64,000 bases of DNA from Brachypterus glaber (taxonomy: Eukaryota > Arthropoda > Insecta > Coleoptera > Kateretidae). The translations under genes and the position numbers were made by a program. The notes beneath the pieces are model-generated. The model made no database searches. It saw nothing but the letters and a program-made list of their open reading frames with translations, and was not told where the DNA came from. The stretch spans positions 99,982,893 to 100,046,892 of the forward strand of contig OY294044.1 in assembly GCA_958510825.1 (NCBI GenBank). Reading direction: 5' to 3'. Below, in pieces: positions 23,351 to 34,069 of the stretch; positions within the stretch are counted from its first letter, which is position 1; every line of letters starts with the position of its first letter.

Positions 23351-26125
23351 TCAATTATTATTTTTTTGCCATCAAAAACATTTTTATCAATAAATGTAAT
23401 TCTGTTGTTATTCAAAAATAATTGATGAATATATTTTAAACCCATAAACGCATTATTATCGATAGTTGAAATTTTGTTATTATTTAAAAATAACACAATT
23501 TTTGTCAAACATGATATTTGATATTTCGTTTTAATTAAGTTTTTAAACGATTCCGCTGGCGGTTTCGTTATTTCGTTATTGTTTAATTTTAAAGTGTTTA
23601 ACCGCGCAGTATTGTAAAACCATTTCGGATAAATGGTTCTAATTTTGTTTTTTTGTAAATTAATGACAGTTATATTTGGCATATTATTAAAAGCATCACT
23701 ATCAATAACTGCAATGTTATTGACACTGAGATCCAAAAAAATAATTGCTAAGTCATTAAAAACATATTTTCCAATTTTTTCAATTAGATTTTCCTTTAGT
23801 GATAAATGAAACAAATTCGAAATGTTTCCAAAGCATCCTGCCTCAATTACACTAACATTACTGCGCTCAATAAGCAAATCTCCAGAATAATTAATGTTTG
23901 CCAATGATCCTTTCTTCAGTGTTGGTACGTTTTGATTAATAATTTTAATTCCATTAACCTTTTCATCCAATATATGGTCACTTAAAAAATCACCAAAATC
24001 GATAAATTTCTTTTTCCATTCTCCATCCATAGAGTACACTTTAAACATTACATTTTGAAAAACTTCGCAATTTTTACTTTTATATCTTGAAGTATATTTC
24101 TTTAAAAATGGTTGATTTTTATATAAACACTTAATTTTGTTCCTAAAATATTCAACATTTATGTCTTGAAAAACATTTCTGTCGATCAATTCAATTTTAT
24201 TGTAATAATAATAATAATAGTCTGATAAATTTAACGCCTTTAAACTCATCTTCGTCAATAGATAAAATGTGATTATGATTTATATAAAGTTCAATACCAT
24301 CTATAGGAAATGCTTTCGCAGGTATAGATGACAGGTTATTCTTGCCCAAGTCTATTATTTTTAAAAGTGGAGTAGTTAAAAACCAATTTCGATTGATGTC
24401 TTTTATATTGTTACCGTTTAACCATATCTTCTCTAATTTTGGCATATTATTGAATGCATCTTCATGTATAAATTCAATTTGGTTTGAGCTCAGATCTATT
24501 TCCTGCACTGACATGTTGCTAAACACGCCATTTTCAATTCTCTTTATGTGATTGTAATGCAACAGTATTTTCGTTATATTACTATTATCAAATGAACCTG
24601 CTTCAATTGATGTATTTTGGTTCGAGGCTAGATGTAATTCCTGGCTTGACATGTTGCTGAACATGCCCTTTTCAATTATCTGTAGGTGATTGCTATACAA
24701 CCGTATTTTCTGTATATGACTATTTTCGAATGAACCTGCTTCAATTGATGTTATTTGGTTCTCTCCTAGATTTAATACCCAGATTGACATGTTGCTAAAC
24801 ACGCCCTTTTCAATTCTCTTTATTTCATTGTAATGCAACAGTATTTTCGTTATATTACTATTATCAAATGAACCTGCTTCAATTGATGTAATTTGATTCG
24901 AAGCTAGATGTAATTCCTGGCTTGACATGTTGCTGAACATGCCCTTTTCAATTCTCTGTAGGTGATTGCTATACAACCGTATTTTGTGTATATGACTATT
25001 TTCGAATGAACCTGCTTCAATTGATGTTATTTGGTTCTCTCCTAGATTTAATTCCCAGATTGACATGTTGCTAAACACGCCCTTTTCAATTCTCGTTATG
25101 TTATTTTTAAACAACAGTATTTTCAGAAGATGACTATTATCAAATAAACCTGCTTCAATTGATGTAATTTGGTTCCAGTCTAGATTTAATTCCTGCACTG
25201 ACATGTTGCTAAACACGCCCTTTTCAATTCTCTTTATGTCATTGTAACGCAACCGTATTTTCGTTATATTACTATTATCAAATGAACCTGCTTCAATTGA
25301 TGTAATTTGATTCGAGGCTAGATCTAATTCCTGGATTGACATGTTGCTGAACATGCCCTTTTCAATTCTCTGTAGATGATTGCTATACAACCATATTTTC
25401 TGTATATGACTATTTTCGAATGAACCTGCTTCAATTGATGTAATTTGGCTCCATGCTAGATGTAATTCCTGGCTTGACATGTTGCTGAACATTCCCTTTT
25501 CAATTCTTCTTATGTAATTCATATCCAACCATATTTTCAGAAAATGACTATTATTAAATGAACCTGCTTCAATTGATGTAATTTGGTTTGAGCTCAGATC
25601 TAATTCCTGCACTGACATGTTGCTAAATACGCCCTTTTCAATTCTCGTTATGTTATTTGCAAACAACAGTATGTTCGTTATATTACTATTATCAAATGAA
25701 CCTGCTTCAATTGATGTAATTTGGTTCGATGCTAGATGTAATTCCCAGATTGACATGTTGCTAAACACGCCCTTTTCAATTCTCGGTAAGTTATTTTCAT
25801 CGAACCGTATTTTCAGAATATGACTATTACTAAATGTACCTGCTTCAGTTGATGTAATTTTGCACTTTCCAGTAACATCAATGTTTGAAAATGAACCATT
25901 TTTTAAAAACATTTCCTTCTGATTGTCATTCCATATTTCCATATATGTAACATTTGTTTCTGAAATACAATTGCTGATATAGTTACCATTGCATACTGTT
26001 ATCGCCCAATTGTGAGTAAAGTCGTTCTTTACTCGTATTTCGGTGGCTTCAAATACTAAACCATTTTCACATTTAACAAAACTTGTCAGCACTGCTAAAA
26101 TAGCAGCAAGTAACTTGATAAACAT
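23350..26125 (-). pseudogene. Secreted LRR protein gene with tandemly duplicated LRR units, frameshifted and 3'-truncated
   Basis: The start ATG (26125-26123) opens a signal peptide (MFIKLLAAILAVLTSFVKC). After about 95 residues of cap sequence come ten copies of a 46-residue (138-bp) double-LRR unit with the cores SIEAGSF, RIEKGVFSNMS and LxLxxNQIT, then four or more diverged LRRs. At about 24205-24225 a (TTA)n tract shifts the frame: the first frame ends in poly-Leu, and the other frame continues in poly-Tyr then NKIELIDRNVF. A second module of the same design follows (cap region, VIEAGCFGNIS, NNIAVIDSDAF, NNKISTIDNNAF), so two LRR ectodomains are joined head to tail. The coding sequence ends at the (AAAT)n tail of the LINE near 23345, just where the second module should be capped. 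No introns are seen. An extracellular binding role is inferred; no transmembrane or TIR domain is present. The frameshift may be real or an assembly error in the microsatellite. Confidence 0.82.
24450..25850 (-). repeat. 138-bp coding tandem array (double-LRR units)
   Basis: Ten units are marked by the phrase FSNMS and by AACCTGCTTCAATTGATG on the plus strand, spaced at about 138 bases. Some units agree better at a spacing of two (276 bp), for example those pairing GMFSNMSSQELHL with GVFSNMSIW, which indicates higher-order duplication. Variation is concentrated at the solvent-exposed positions next to the LxL strands. Confidence 0.85.
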
Positions 26126-26255
26126 TTTGAATATAATTTATTTTCTTTACTCGACATTAATTTTATAGCAGTCTTGGACATAAGATAATATTTAAAATTA
26201 AAACAACCACATTTATAAAGATATTATGAGGTTGTTTTAATTTAGGTTATCACTA

Positions 26256-26621
26256 GTACCCGGATATTTGGTATTGACTACGAGGGGCGCGCGAAAGTTT
26301 AATTTTTTATGAACATTCTGACATGGGTGAAACTTACTGGGTATAATGACATACATTTGCAATTTATTATAAATAAGTTTATAAGTCTTTAAAATGGCTT
26401 GTGCGCGTCCTCAACTCCTTTCCGTAGAATCTTCGATAGTTATTCCCCTATGTCATCATATTGGAATACACCTCTTTACCATACCTACTCGTCAAGTTAC
26501 ACCGCCATGAATTTTAACCATCACGGGATGCTTAAAAAAGTATCCAATTAATCTTAAAAAATTTTTTTGAAGAAAGTAACATTCGCTCGTCCCTCGTAAT
26601 CAATACCAACTATCCGGGGTC
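26256..26621. mobile_element. 366-bp MITE with GTACCCGGATA-type termini, TA TSD
   Basis: The left end GTACCCGGATATTTGGTATT and the inverted right end GACCCCGGATAGTTGGTATT begin TIRs of about 45 bp, flanked by TA (26254-26255 and 26622-26623) inside an ACTAGT-like context. It interrupts the coding fragment at 26622-26814. No coding potential. Confidence 0.75.
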
Positions 26622-26814
26622 TAGTAATCACGTTAATTTCGTTTTTTACATTCCATTGTAGAAAATTTTCATACTCCTTATCATACAGGGATTTAGACTT
26701 CGCCGGTAATAAGTTTTCCTTAGATTTTTCAGTATTGTTTGTAATTCTTTGTGGATGTTTCATATTTTTGCTTATAAAAAGTAAAGGACGGTTAAAATAA
26801 ACAACCCTTAGCAA
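26622..26814 (-). pseudogene. Tyrosine-recombinase-like N-terminal (SAM-like) fragment, interrupted by a MITE
   Basis: The minus-strand frame has KENLLPAKSKSLYDKEYENF followed by LQWNVKNEINVI. This fits the LLPxKSxxxYxKxYxxFxxW signature of the N-terminal core-binding region of Crypton-type tyrosine recombinases and their insect domesticates (family memory, not a search). The predicted tail after NVI is encoded by the MITE. With one TA removed the frame continues across to the far flank for a few codons (TSDNL), which fits the usual ISEDxLLAYF continuation. A stop follows, so only a fragment survives. Confidence 0.5.
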
Positions 26815-27029
26815 CCGTCAAACTTATTCTATGACATCCGATCAAAACTTACTAAATACTAAAAATTGGCCAAAATCTTTCTTTTAACTGACCGTTCTGC
26901 CGATTTTTTTAAAAAAGCATTAATAGGTTTTATCAAGGGAGGCATTGAAATCTTAAATTTTTCAACATCATATCATTTAGAAAAATTTTTCTGAAATATT
27001 GCGATTTTTTTTTGCCTGAGTGCATACAA

Positions 27030-27190
27030 AAAAACCTAATGTGCGTTATCTCAAGATATTGAGGGTCAAGAATTTTTTTAATTGCCATATTCGTTTTCAG
27101 CGCCCAACAATACGTAGAAAAAATATAGTTTGGTTTACAAAAAACTAACTTTATTTTTTTTTGTGGTCCCGTGTTATTACAACAAGAGTA
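27030..27190 (+). repeat. Dispersed repeat shared with 43 kb
   Basis: TGTGCGTTATCTCAAGATAT, CATATTCGTTTTCAGCGCCC and ACGTAGAAAAAATATAGTTT recur at 43010-43140 (inverted) and, for the last block, at 43910-43975. Probably an arm of an older foldback element. The interval 27190-27780 shows no gene. Confidence 0.6.
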
Positions 27191-27789
27191 GATTTTTTAT
27201 GTATTTTGACCTGAGAAATCATATTCCAAAAATAAAAAAGTTACACAGAAAAAAGTTTGGGACAAAAAACTGATAAGGCCCCCCGTTTCGCACACCCCTG
27301 GTTAAAATAAGTGCATGGAAATAACATACGAGGATGGGCCTTATTAAGATTAGTTCACGTGCAAAACCTTGTTGCTATATCCTAAAGGGTTCCTGAGTTA
27401 TTAAATAAAATCCGAATATTTTAGTCACTTTCAAAGGGGCTTAGCTCCCTTACGAAGCATTTTTAGACATATATTTATGGGAACTTTTTTTCAAATGTAA
27501 AATCATCTCTTAAAATTAATGACCTTATTCTGAATAATCCGGTATACGGGGTTTAACCCCTTGACGCACTACTTTTTTTCGGAAAAGTGGATAATTTTTA
27601 CCAATTCGGCAAAATATAAGGCTCCCGAGTTCTCGGTTAAGCGGAAAAGAGCTTACTTACTGTAAACGAGTTAACTCGGGTGAGTGCATTAAGGGGTTAA
27701 AAAACTGCTAGATAGATTTTTTTTATTTTTGCCTTAAATATCCTTTGAACTTACATAATCGATTTATTAAAAAAATTGTATTAATATAA

Positions 27790-28760
27790 CTCTTCGTTTG
27801 GCGCGCGGTCTACGATCGTAGACCATGCTTTTTTTTAGCTTGGTAACTTTTTACACGGAGTGTTTACGCTTGCGCCCCTTCAAGTAGCTCTGCATTATGC
27901 ATCAATCTATTAGATCAGTAATAATTCACACTTTGAATGGGTATAATATTGTTTTTATTCATATTGAAACCTGCCTGGTCTACAGTTGTAGACCGCGCGA
28001 CTAACCACGTTACCTTTTTTATTTTTGCATTTTTTTATTTTGTGTAAGTTTTTATGGTTTCTTTTTGTGAATATTGTTTTTCAAAGTTAGTTTATTAGTT
28101 TAAAGATAAATTAAAGATACAATATGTCTTTACCACCAAAAAAAATAGCGGTTTATAGGAAGACACTGTCACAGGTCTTTTTGGGCATGAAAGAGATCAT
28201 ACGTAATGTTTTTGATAAACAAGGTAATTTTCTGTTCTATAAAACTAAAAATTACTTTGGACACTAAATGTGCCTAAGAAGGGAAAATAAATCGAAAAAA
28301 AAATTCTCAAAATATCATAACTACGATTGCAAAGAGCACATGTACAAGGGGCATGAGTTACTAAAATATTGCATGATTTCGAGTCAAATTTTATAATATT
28401 TTTTTCTTTTAATTTATATGTTTTTTATTTTTTTATAATCGTACATGTTAAAAAAAAAACAAATGTTTTAGTTTCAGAAAGTTTTTTAAGTTATTCTTAT
28501 TTTTTTTACAAATTACCGTACAGATGTAAAATATATGTTAGAATTGTATATCATTTTTCTTTTACCCTTAACACTTACTAAAACAATAATAATTTGAAAA
28601 AAATATGTAAATAACTTTTAAATACAACCAAATAAATAACATAAGATATTTGGTTTTTAAAAATATGAATGTGTTTTTTTTTAAACAAAAAATAAAATGG
28701 TCTACAAGTGTAGACCGCGCGCCTAACCACGTTACAAAAAGAGGCGCGCCTAACGAAGGG
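27790..28760 (+). mobile_element. piggyBac-like non-autonomous element with 18-bp palindromes
   Basis: The right end is GCGCGCCTAACGAAGGG followed by TTAA (28761-28764). The left end CTCTTCGTTTGGCGCGC is its imperfect inverse, preceded by ATAA, one change from TTAA. TTAA targets and CCC-type ends point to piggyBac. Three near-perfect 18-bp palindromes of the form GGTCTACNNNNGTAGACC lie at 27807-27824, 27977-27994 and 28699-28716. The last two are followed by a GCGCG(A/C)CTAACCACGTTAC-like block. No DDD transposase domain remains. Confidence 0.7.
28124..28267 (+). CDS. Small ORF inside the piggyBac-like element
   Basis: A 47-codon frame begins MSLPPKKIAVYRKTLSQVFL and ends at a TAA. It sits downstream of a TTATTAGTTTAAAG leader, in the place where a transposase N-terminus would be expected, but I cannot match it to a transposase domain. 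It may be a remnant reading frame or chance. Confidence 0.3.
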   Translation: MSLPPKKIAVYRKTLSQVFLGMKEIIRNVFDKQGNFLFYKTKNYFGH

Positions 28761-29082
28761 TTAAAGTGAAACTAAATATTCCTTCTACCGCTCTGGGACA
28801 CTTTATCTATTGACTATAGAAAAAAATAAATTAACCTAAATTATAGAAAATTAATTCACCTATATTTTTCGTTTTTTTTTCAAGGTTGACCAAAATGTAG
28901 ATATTTAAAAAAATACTCAAAAAAAAACTAGTTTTCTGTCAAATTTTCGAAATATTTACATTTTTTTGAAACTTTTTAGGTCCAAAGTTAATGTATTGTT
29001 AAGAAAACCTTGTTCTAATTTATTGATAAAAAATGCGTAGGTACCTGATTTTTTCCAGACGAAGCTGTCTAACCGACCTGAA

Positions 29083-30067
29083 ACGATTCACTCACCGCAG
29101 TAATGAGAAGAATCCAGCGCATGCGCACGGATTTTCTTATTTTTTTTTGACGTATGCCAAAAATTATTTTAAGGTTATGTAACATTCTTTTGCAGAATTT
29201 TACAAAAATATCTACTGTTTTCTTTGCTAGCTAACAGTTTTTTTTTAATTGGCTAAAAGTACTCGCTTTTAATAGTATTTTCGTAAAAAAAAAATTGCGG
29301 AATATTCATTAATAAACATTTGATTCTTGAAATATATCGCCTTCTAAATTCTGAAATATCGTATCTGAAAAATGCCTCTCAGCAAACCAAACCAGCAAAC
29401 TACCAAACCAAACCATTATTAACGTAAACCAACGCCTCCCATAAAAAAACACCAAACCAGCAAACTACCAAACCAAACCATTGTTAACGTAAACCAACGC
29501 CCATTAAAAAAATCAAACAGAAATTCGTGAGTAATTTAACAATCTTTTGCTATATATTCTAACAAAAAATCTGGATTTTCCGCACCTAATTATATTCAAG
29601 ACAGTAAGTTTTAGTAATAAAACCAGAAATCAGTGCAAAAATATAGTTCATTTTTGTGGACCTGATGCGCACCGTAACCCCACTCAAATTAAACTATTTC
29701 ATAAAACTACAACTGCCTACGTTAATAATGGTTTGGTTTGGTAGTTTGCTGGTTTGGTTTTTTTTTTAATGGGAGGAATTTTTCAGATACGATATTATAG
29801 AATTTAGAAGGCGATATATTTTAAGAATCAAATGTTTATTAATGAATATTTCGCAATTTTTTTTTACGAAAATACTATTAAAAGCGAGTACTTTTAGCCA
29901 ATTAAAAAAAACTGTTAGCTCGCAAAGAAAAAAGTAGATATTTTTGTAAAATTCTGCAAAAGAATTTTACGTAATCTTAAAATAATTTTTGGCATATGTC
30001 AAAACAAAAATAAGAAAATCAGTGCGCATGCGCTGGATTCTTCTCATTACTGCGGTGAGTGAATCGT
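29083..30067. mobile_element. 985-bp foldback element with perfect 8-bp TSD
   Basis: The two arms of about 300 bp start ACGATTCACTCACCGCAGTA and are inverted copies, including the CAGCGCATGCGCAC stretch. GACCTGAA is duplicated exactly at 29075-29082 and 30068-30075. The centre holds a direct duplication with CCAGCAAACTACCAAACCAA at about 29390-29500 and its inverse near 29725-29760. There is no transposase. An 8-bp TSD is typical of hAT and P; the terminus is not the usual CAGGG of hAT, so superfamily stays open. Confidence 0.88.
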
Positions 30068-30394
30068 GACCTGAAGACTGGGCTAATTCCTTGAATTTGC
30101 TTTAGTTTAGGATCTTAGCAATAATGTCGCCCACATAGTTTTTTCTAAATTTGGTTTTTTAATAATACATGTAGGAAGTAAGTAAGTTAAAAACATCATA
30201 CAGGGTTAAAAGTACAACAAACTCATTAGAATTTATGATTTTTTATAAAAAAATGTTTTTGAAACAGCACACCGAAAAAATAATTTCTTTTTTGCCGATG
30301 ATCGTTTTTATTGTATTGATGCTTAAAATTTATTGCAATATTTTATTAGATAATTTTATAATAATTAGGCAAGCATTATTTAATAACAAGTCGT

Positions 30395-30905
30395 GAAGAT
30401 ATGTAACGGTTCGCATTCCATTATATATTATTCACAGTATATTGCATTTTCCCAAATTAAAAAAAAAATATTTTTTCAAAAAAAAAAAAATACAAAAAAA
30501 ATCTTTTTTTAAAAAACAAAATACTCAAAAAAATTTCAAAAATTTTAATTTTTTTTAAATATATTTTTGCGAAAAACAAAAAAAAAATTTAAAAAAATCA
30601 AAAAAAAAAAAATTCAAAAATTTTCATTTTTTTTATTTTTCTTTTTGCGAAAAACAATAAATTTATTTATTTTTTTTTGAAAATGATTTTTTATTTTTAA
30701 AAAAAGTTTAACCCCCATAACTTTTTTCTTTTTGGGGGGATTACTTTGAAAAGAAATAGGGATCTTCCCCTCATAGAAATTGATTTTTCCTGAAAATTTC
30801 GAGTCGATCAGATAATTCGTTCTGGAGTTATCGTGTCTACAAAAATCGTGACATCGGACAGACGGACGGAGGGACGGATAAACAAACGGACACACGGACA
30901 TTTTC
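30395..30905 (+). repeat. Dispersed repeat family Z, second copy
   Basis: Same order of blocks as at 6520-6975: AACAAGTCGTGAAGATATGT, long A/T homopolymers, ATTTTCCTGAAAATTTCGAG, TCGTGACATCGGACAGACGG and tetranucleotide GACG repeats. The minus-strand 97-residue ORF here is a low-complexity artefact. Confidence 0.65.
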
Positions 30906-31554
30906 AAATTTCTCGTAGGTGGTTCCAGGAGAGTGAGTTATTGAGAGTTGGTTTTGGATACATTAATCAATTCTCTTTTGGATAAAATCTTTCGTAAGTT
31001 TATGGAAAATTTTCTGATAAAAAATAATACTTGTGGTCTGATTGGGTTGTTCTTGAAGCCCCTTAAAAAAATAAGATATTACTTATAAAGAAAAACATTT
31101 TTTCTATTTTTTTTTTTAATACAATAAAAGAATTATAATATTTTGGCACATAAAAGTACAATATCTCAAGAAGTTGTAAAAAAAATTTCATCAAAAAATA
31201 TTAAAATTAATCCGTTGACAGCGTTTTTCTCAAAACTATGTTTTGAAAGTCGGTAGGCACAATTTCTCAAAAACTATTGAACCGATCTTGCTGAAATTTT
31301 GCACACTCCTTCTTAATAATATTGACTAGTGATTGAACGAAGTATTATTTATTTATTTAATTATAATCCATTTTACAAGCCAGTATGTGACCAAAAAATG
31401 GCCAAATTTTACCGGAAATCATATCATCGACTTTCAAACTCTGCAAAAGAGGGGCGCCGTCGAGGGGCATTTTTTTCAAAATATTTTTTTATTTGTTAGT
31501 GTCATCAAGGGTGGGTAAAGTAAATCTGTTCCAGAGGTGAGGACCTTTTTTTAT

Positions 31555-33000
31555 ATTTTTAGTATTGGCAAATACGTCGAGTAGTGGGAAAAACCTGGGG
31601 TGTTACACCCAAGGTCCTTAGATGGATCTACACAGCGGTTATAAGGCCAAGAGTCCAGTATGGCTCAGTGGTCTGGTGGCCTAGTGTTAGAAAAACCACA
31701 ATTTCTCAGAACCTGGGGAAAATCCAAAGACTAGTCTTGGAATCACCGGAGTAATAAGGACAACACCCCAAGCTGCTCTAGAGGTCCTACTGGGACTGCA
31801 GTCACTCTTCATCTGGATCCAGAAGGAGGCAATGGCTAGCTTTCTCAGACTTAGGGACTCTGGTAGTTGGATGGGCGGGAAGGCGAACTACGGTCATGGC
31901 AAAATCGCTGATATCTCCGAAAGGGATATCCCAATTAGTAGTATCAGAGTGATTGAAGCAGAGGACCGATTAAAGTTCGATAGAAGTTTCTCTCTCAGGA
32001 TTCCGACAAAGGAGGAATGGGAAAAGAAAGAAATACAATTTGCGCCAAACGCTTTGGTGTGCTATACAGACGGCTCGCGTATGGAAGGCATCCAAAGCTC
32101 TGGGGCAGGACTCTTCGTGGAGGACCTGGATTTGCAAAAGAGTTTTCCACTTGGCCGCTTTTCCACTGTCTTCCAGGCTGAGGTCTATGCCATACAGGAG
32201 GCGACAAATTGCAGGGAAATAAGGCAGCACCGGGGGCACGATATATACATCTGCTCGGACAGTCAAGCCGCTCTACAGGCATTGTGCAATCCCAGCACTA
32301 GGTCACTCCTAGTCAGGGAGTGTGCAGAAGCCTTGGAAGAGTTAGCAAGGACCAAAAACGTTCAACTGGTATGGGTACCGGGCCATAGTGGAATTCCCGG
32401 AAACGAGAAGGCAGATGAACTTGCAAGACTCGGATCAGGGATGGCCTGCACGGGGCCGGAACCTATATTGGGGGTTACAAGGAAGCAGGTAAAGACCGCT
32501 CTCGACGAGTGGGCTTATACCAAGCTAAAGGAGCAATGGAGGGCAGTCGACGGTTGCCGGCAAGCTAGGGACTTCCTGGCTGGCCCAAGCAAATCAAAGA
32601 CCGACTGGTTGCTGGAAAAAGGAAGAACTGCACTCAGACAACTTGTAGGGGTCCTCACGGGCCACTGCAGGCTAAGGAAGCACCTGGCAACAATGCGGAT
32701 TCTAGATAGTCCGCTATGCCCAGAGTGCGGAGAGGATGAAACATCCTCTCATTACTTAGCCGAGTGCGTCAGATACGACAGGATCAGGTTGCAAGTCTTT
32801 GAAACTCAAAGACTCAACCAAGAGGAACTAAGAGATCTCCCCTGGGCCAATATCCTGACCTTTATTGAAAGGACGGGCAGGTTCAAGGAGGACTCAAATT
32901 AGTAAATGGCTGGGATTGCCTGGGGTGACAAAAAGGGCCAGAAATGGCCTAGTTGTCCGGCTTTGGTCAACCCAAAAATTTACTACTACTACTACTCATT
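31555..33000 (+). pseudogene. 3' half of an RNase H-bearing LINE (R1/I/LOA type)
   Basis: The sequence enters within the RT thumb (GKTWGVTPKVLRWIYTAVIR, then VQYGSVVWWP), shifts frame once near 31740, and continues as a 356-codon frame (31832-32902). In that frame an RNase H domain has all four acidic residues: D80 in YTDGS, E117 in QAEVYA, D143 in CSDSQAAL and D195 in NEKADELA, with the histidine of GHSGIPG. A terminal zinc-finger-like CPECGEDETSSHYLAEC follows (C296, C299, H307, C312). The 3' UTR carries a compound hairpin and a (TAC)n tail at about 32985. The 5' part is missing. RNase H points to the I, R1 or LOA groups; exact clade unproved. Two more tails of this family lie at 44944 and 48666. 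Confidence 0.85.
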
Positions 33001-33009
33001 TGGTTTAAT

Positions 33010-33350
33010 AAACCAAACAATTTGCACCCTTAATACGAGTATAAACTGCTTACATCTTTCTTTAAAGATCTATTGGTTGATAAAGATCGTAATTTATAAT
33101 GAATGTAAATTTTAGGCCACAAATAAAGCATTTTAATATCGTACATAAATAATATTTACCTTTTTTACACTTTTAACACTTTAACCTAGCAGCATGCGTC
33201 GCTATCTCTCTAACAATAACAATATTAAACGGTCCGTCTCATGATACGACGCCTTCTTGGTTATTGTCCAAAGCGCACGCGCGTCTTAAAATAACAGCCC
33301 GTCATTGTAAAATCATGTAAAAATATGTAAATCAATGTAAATATATTTTT
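33010..33350. other. Interval without a gene
   Basis: AT-rich, with one GC-richer island (about 33190-33300). No open frame or repeat boundary that I can support. Confidence 0.4.
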
Positions 33351-33446
33351 TACATTCTTTTACATTCTTTTACATTCTTTTACATTATTTTACATTATTT
33401 TACATTATTTTACATTATTTTACATTATTTTACATTATTTTACATA
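33351..33446 (+). repeat. 11-bp minisatellite (TTTTACATTAT)n
   Basis: About nine tandem copies, the first three with C in place of A in the last TA step (TTTTACATTCT). It is flanked on both sides by looser ATGTAAA/TTTACAT repeats, so the region is weakly palindromic. Confidence 0.85.
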
Positions 33447-34069
33447 CATTCATGAATTATGCATAGTCCAGAATAGTAAATTTACTATTCCGTACTATGT
33501 AAATTCATGTATTTTTACATTATTTTACATGCAGTTTTTACAGTGCAGTATAGTATAGAACGCGAAGCATTATACATCTCCACGACTTGTTAGATCTCTG
33601 CATTAATGTAGTGTAAACAATAAACATAATAAATCTGCATATTAACAAATTATACATTATTATGCGTAAAACTGTCATAATAATAAGCACGTGAAAAACA
33701 ACAACAAAAATTAAGATACGATCTTCCTAAAGAAAACATCAGAATTTTTCCCAAAAAAGTAACCTCTAAATCATGTCAGAAAAAATGTCAATTTGTCCAA
33801 AAAATGGATTTTTTTTTGAAATAGCAAAACACGTGCTGAGACGCTAAAAAGAATGACCAATTTTTAATTATTAAAAACTTAAATATATCGTCGGCTTACA
33901 AGTAAGAGGCACTTTTTTACAAAAATGGGATTTAAATGGCACTGTAATTAATTTTTGATGGTCTATGTACAGGTAAACTGAACTAACTTATAGGTCGACT
34001 GCCAAGAGAGTTACCCACTATACAAAACGCACCAATTTGATTTTGATTAAAATTTTATCTGGCAATAGG

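Noticed and set aside
24342..25823. Plus-strand ORFs inside the LRR array
   Set aside because: Antisense shadows of the repeated LRR units.
30614..30907. 97-codon minus-strand ORF
   Set aside because: Low-complexity translation of A/T homopolymers and GACG tetramer repeats in family Z.
31970..32282. Minus-strand ORFs of 95-98 codons
   Set aside because: They are antisense shadows of the RNase H domain on the plus strand.
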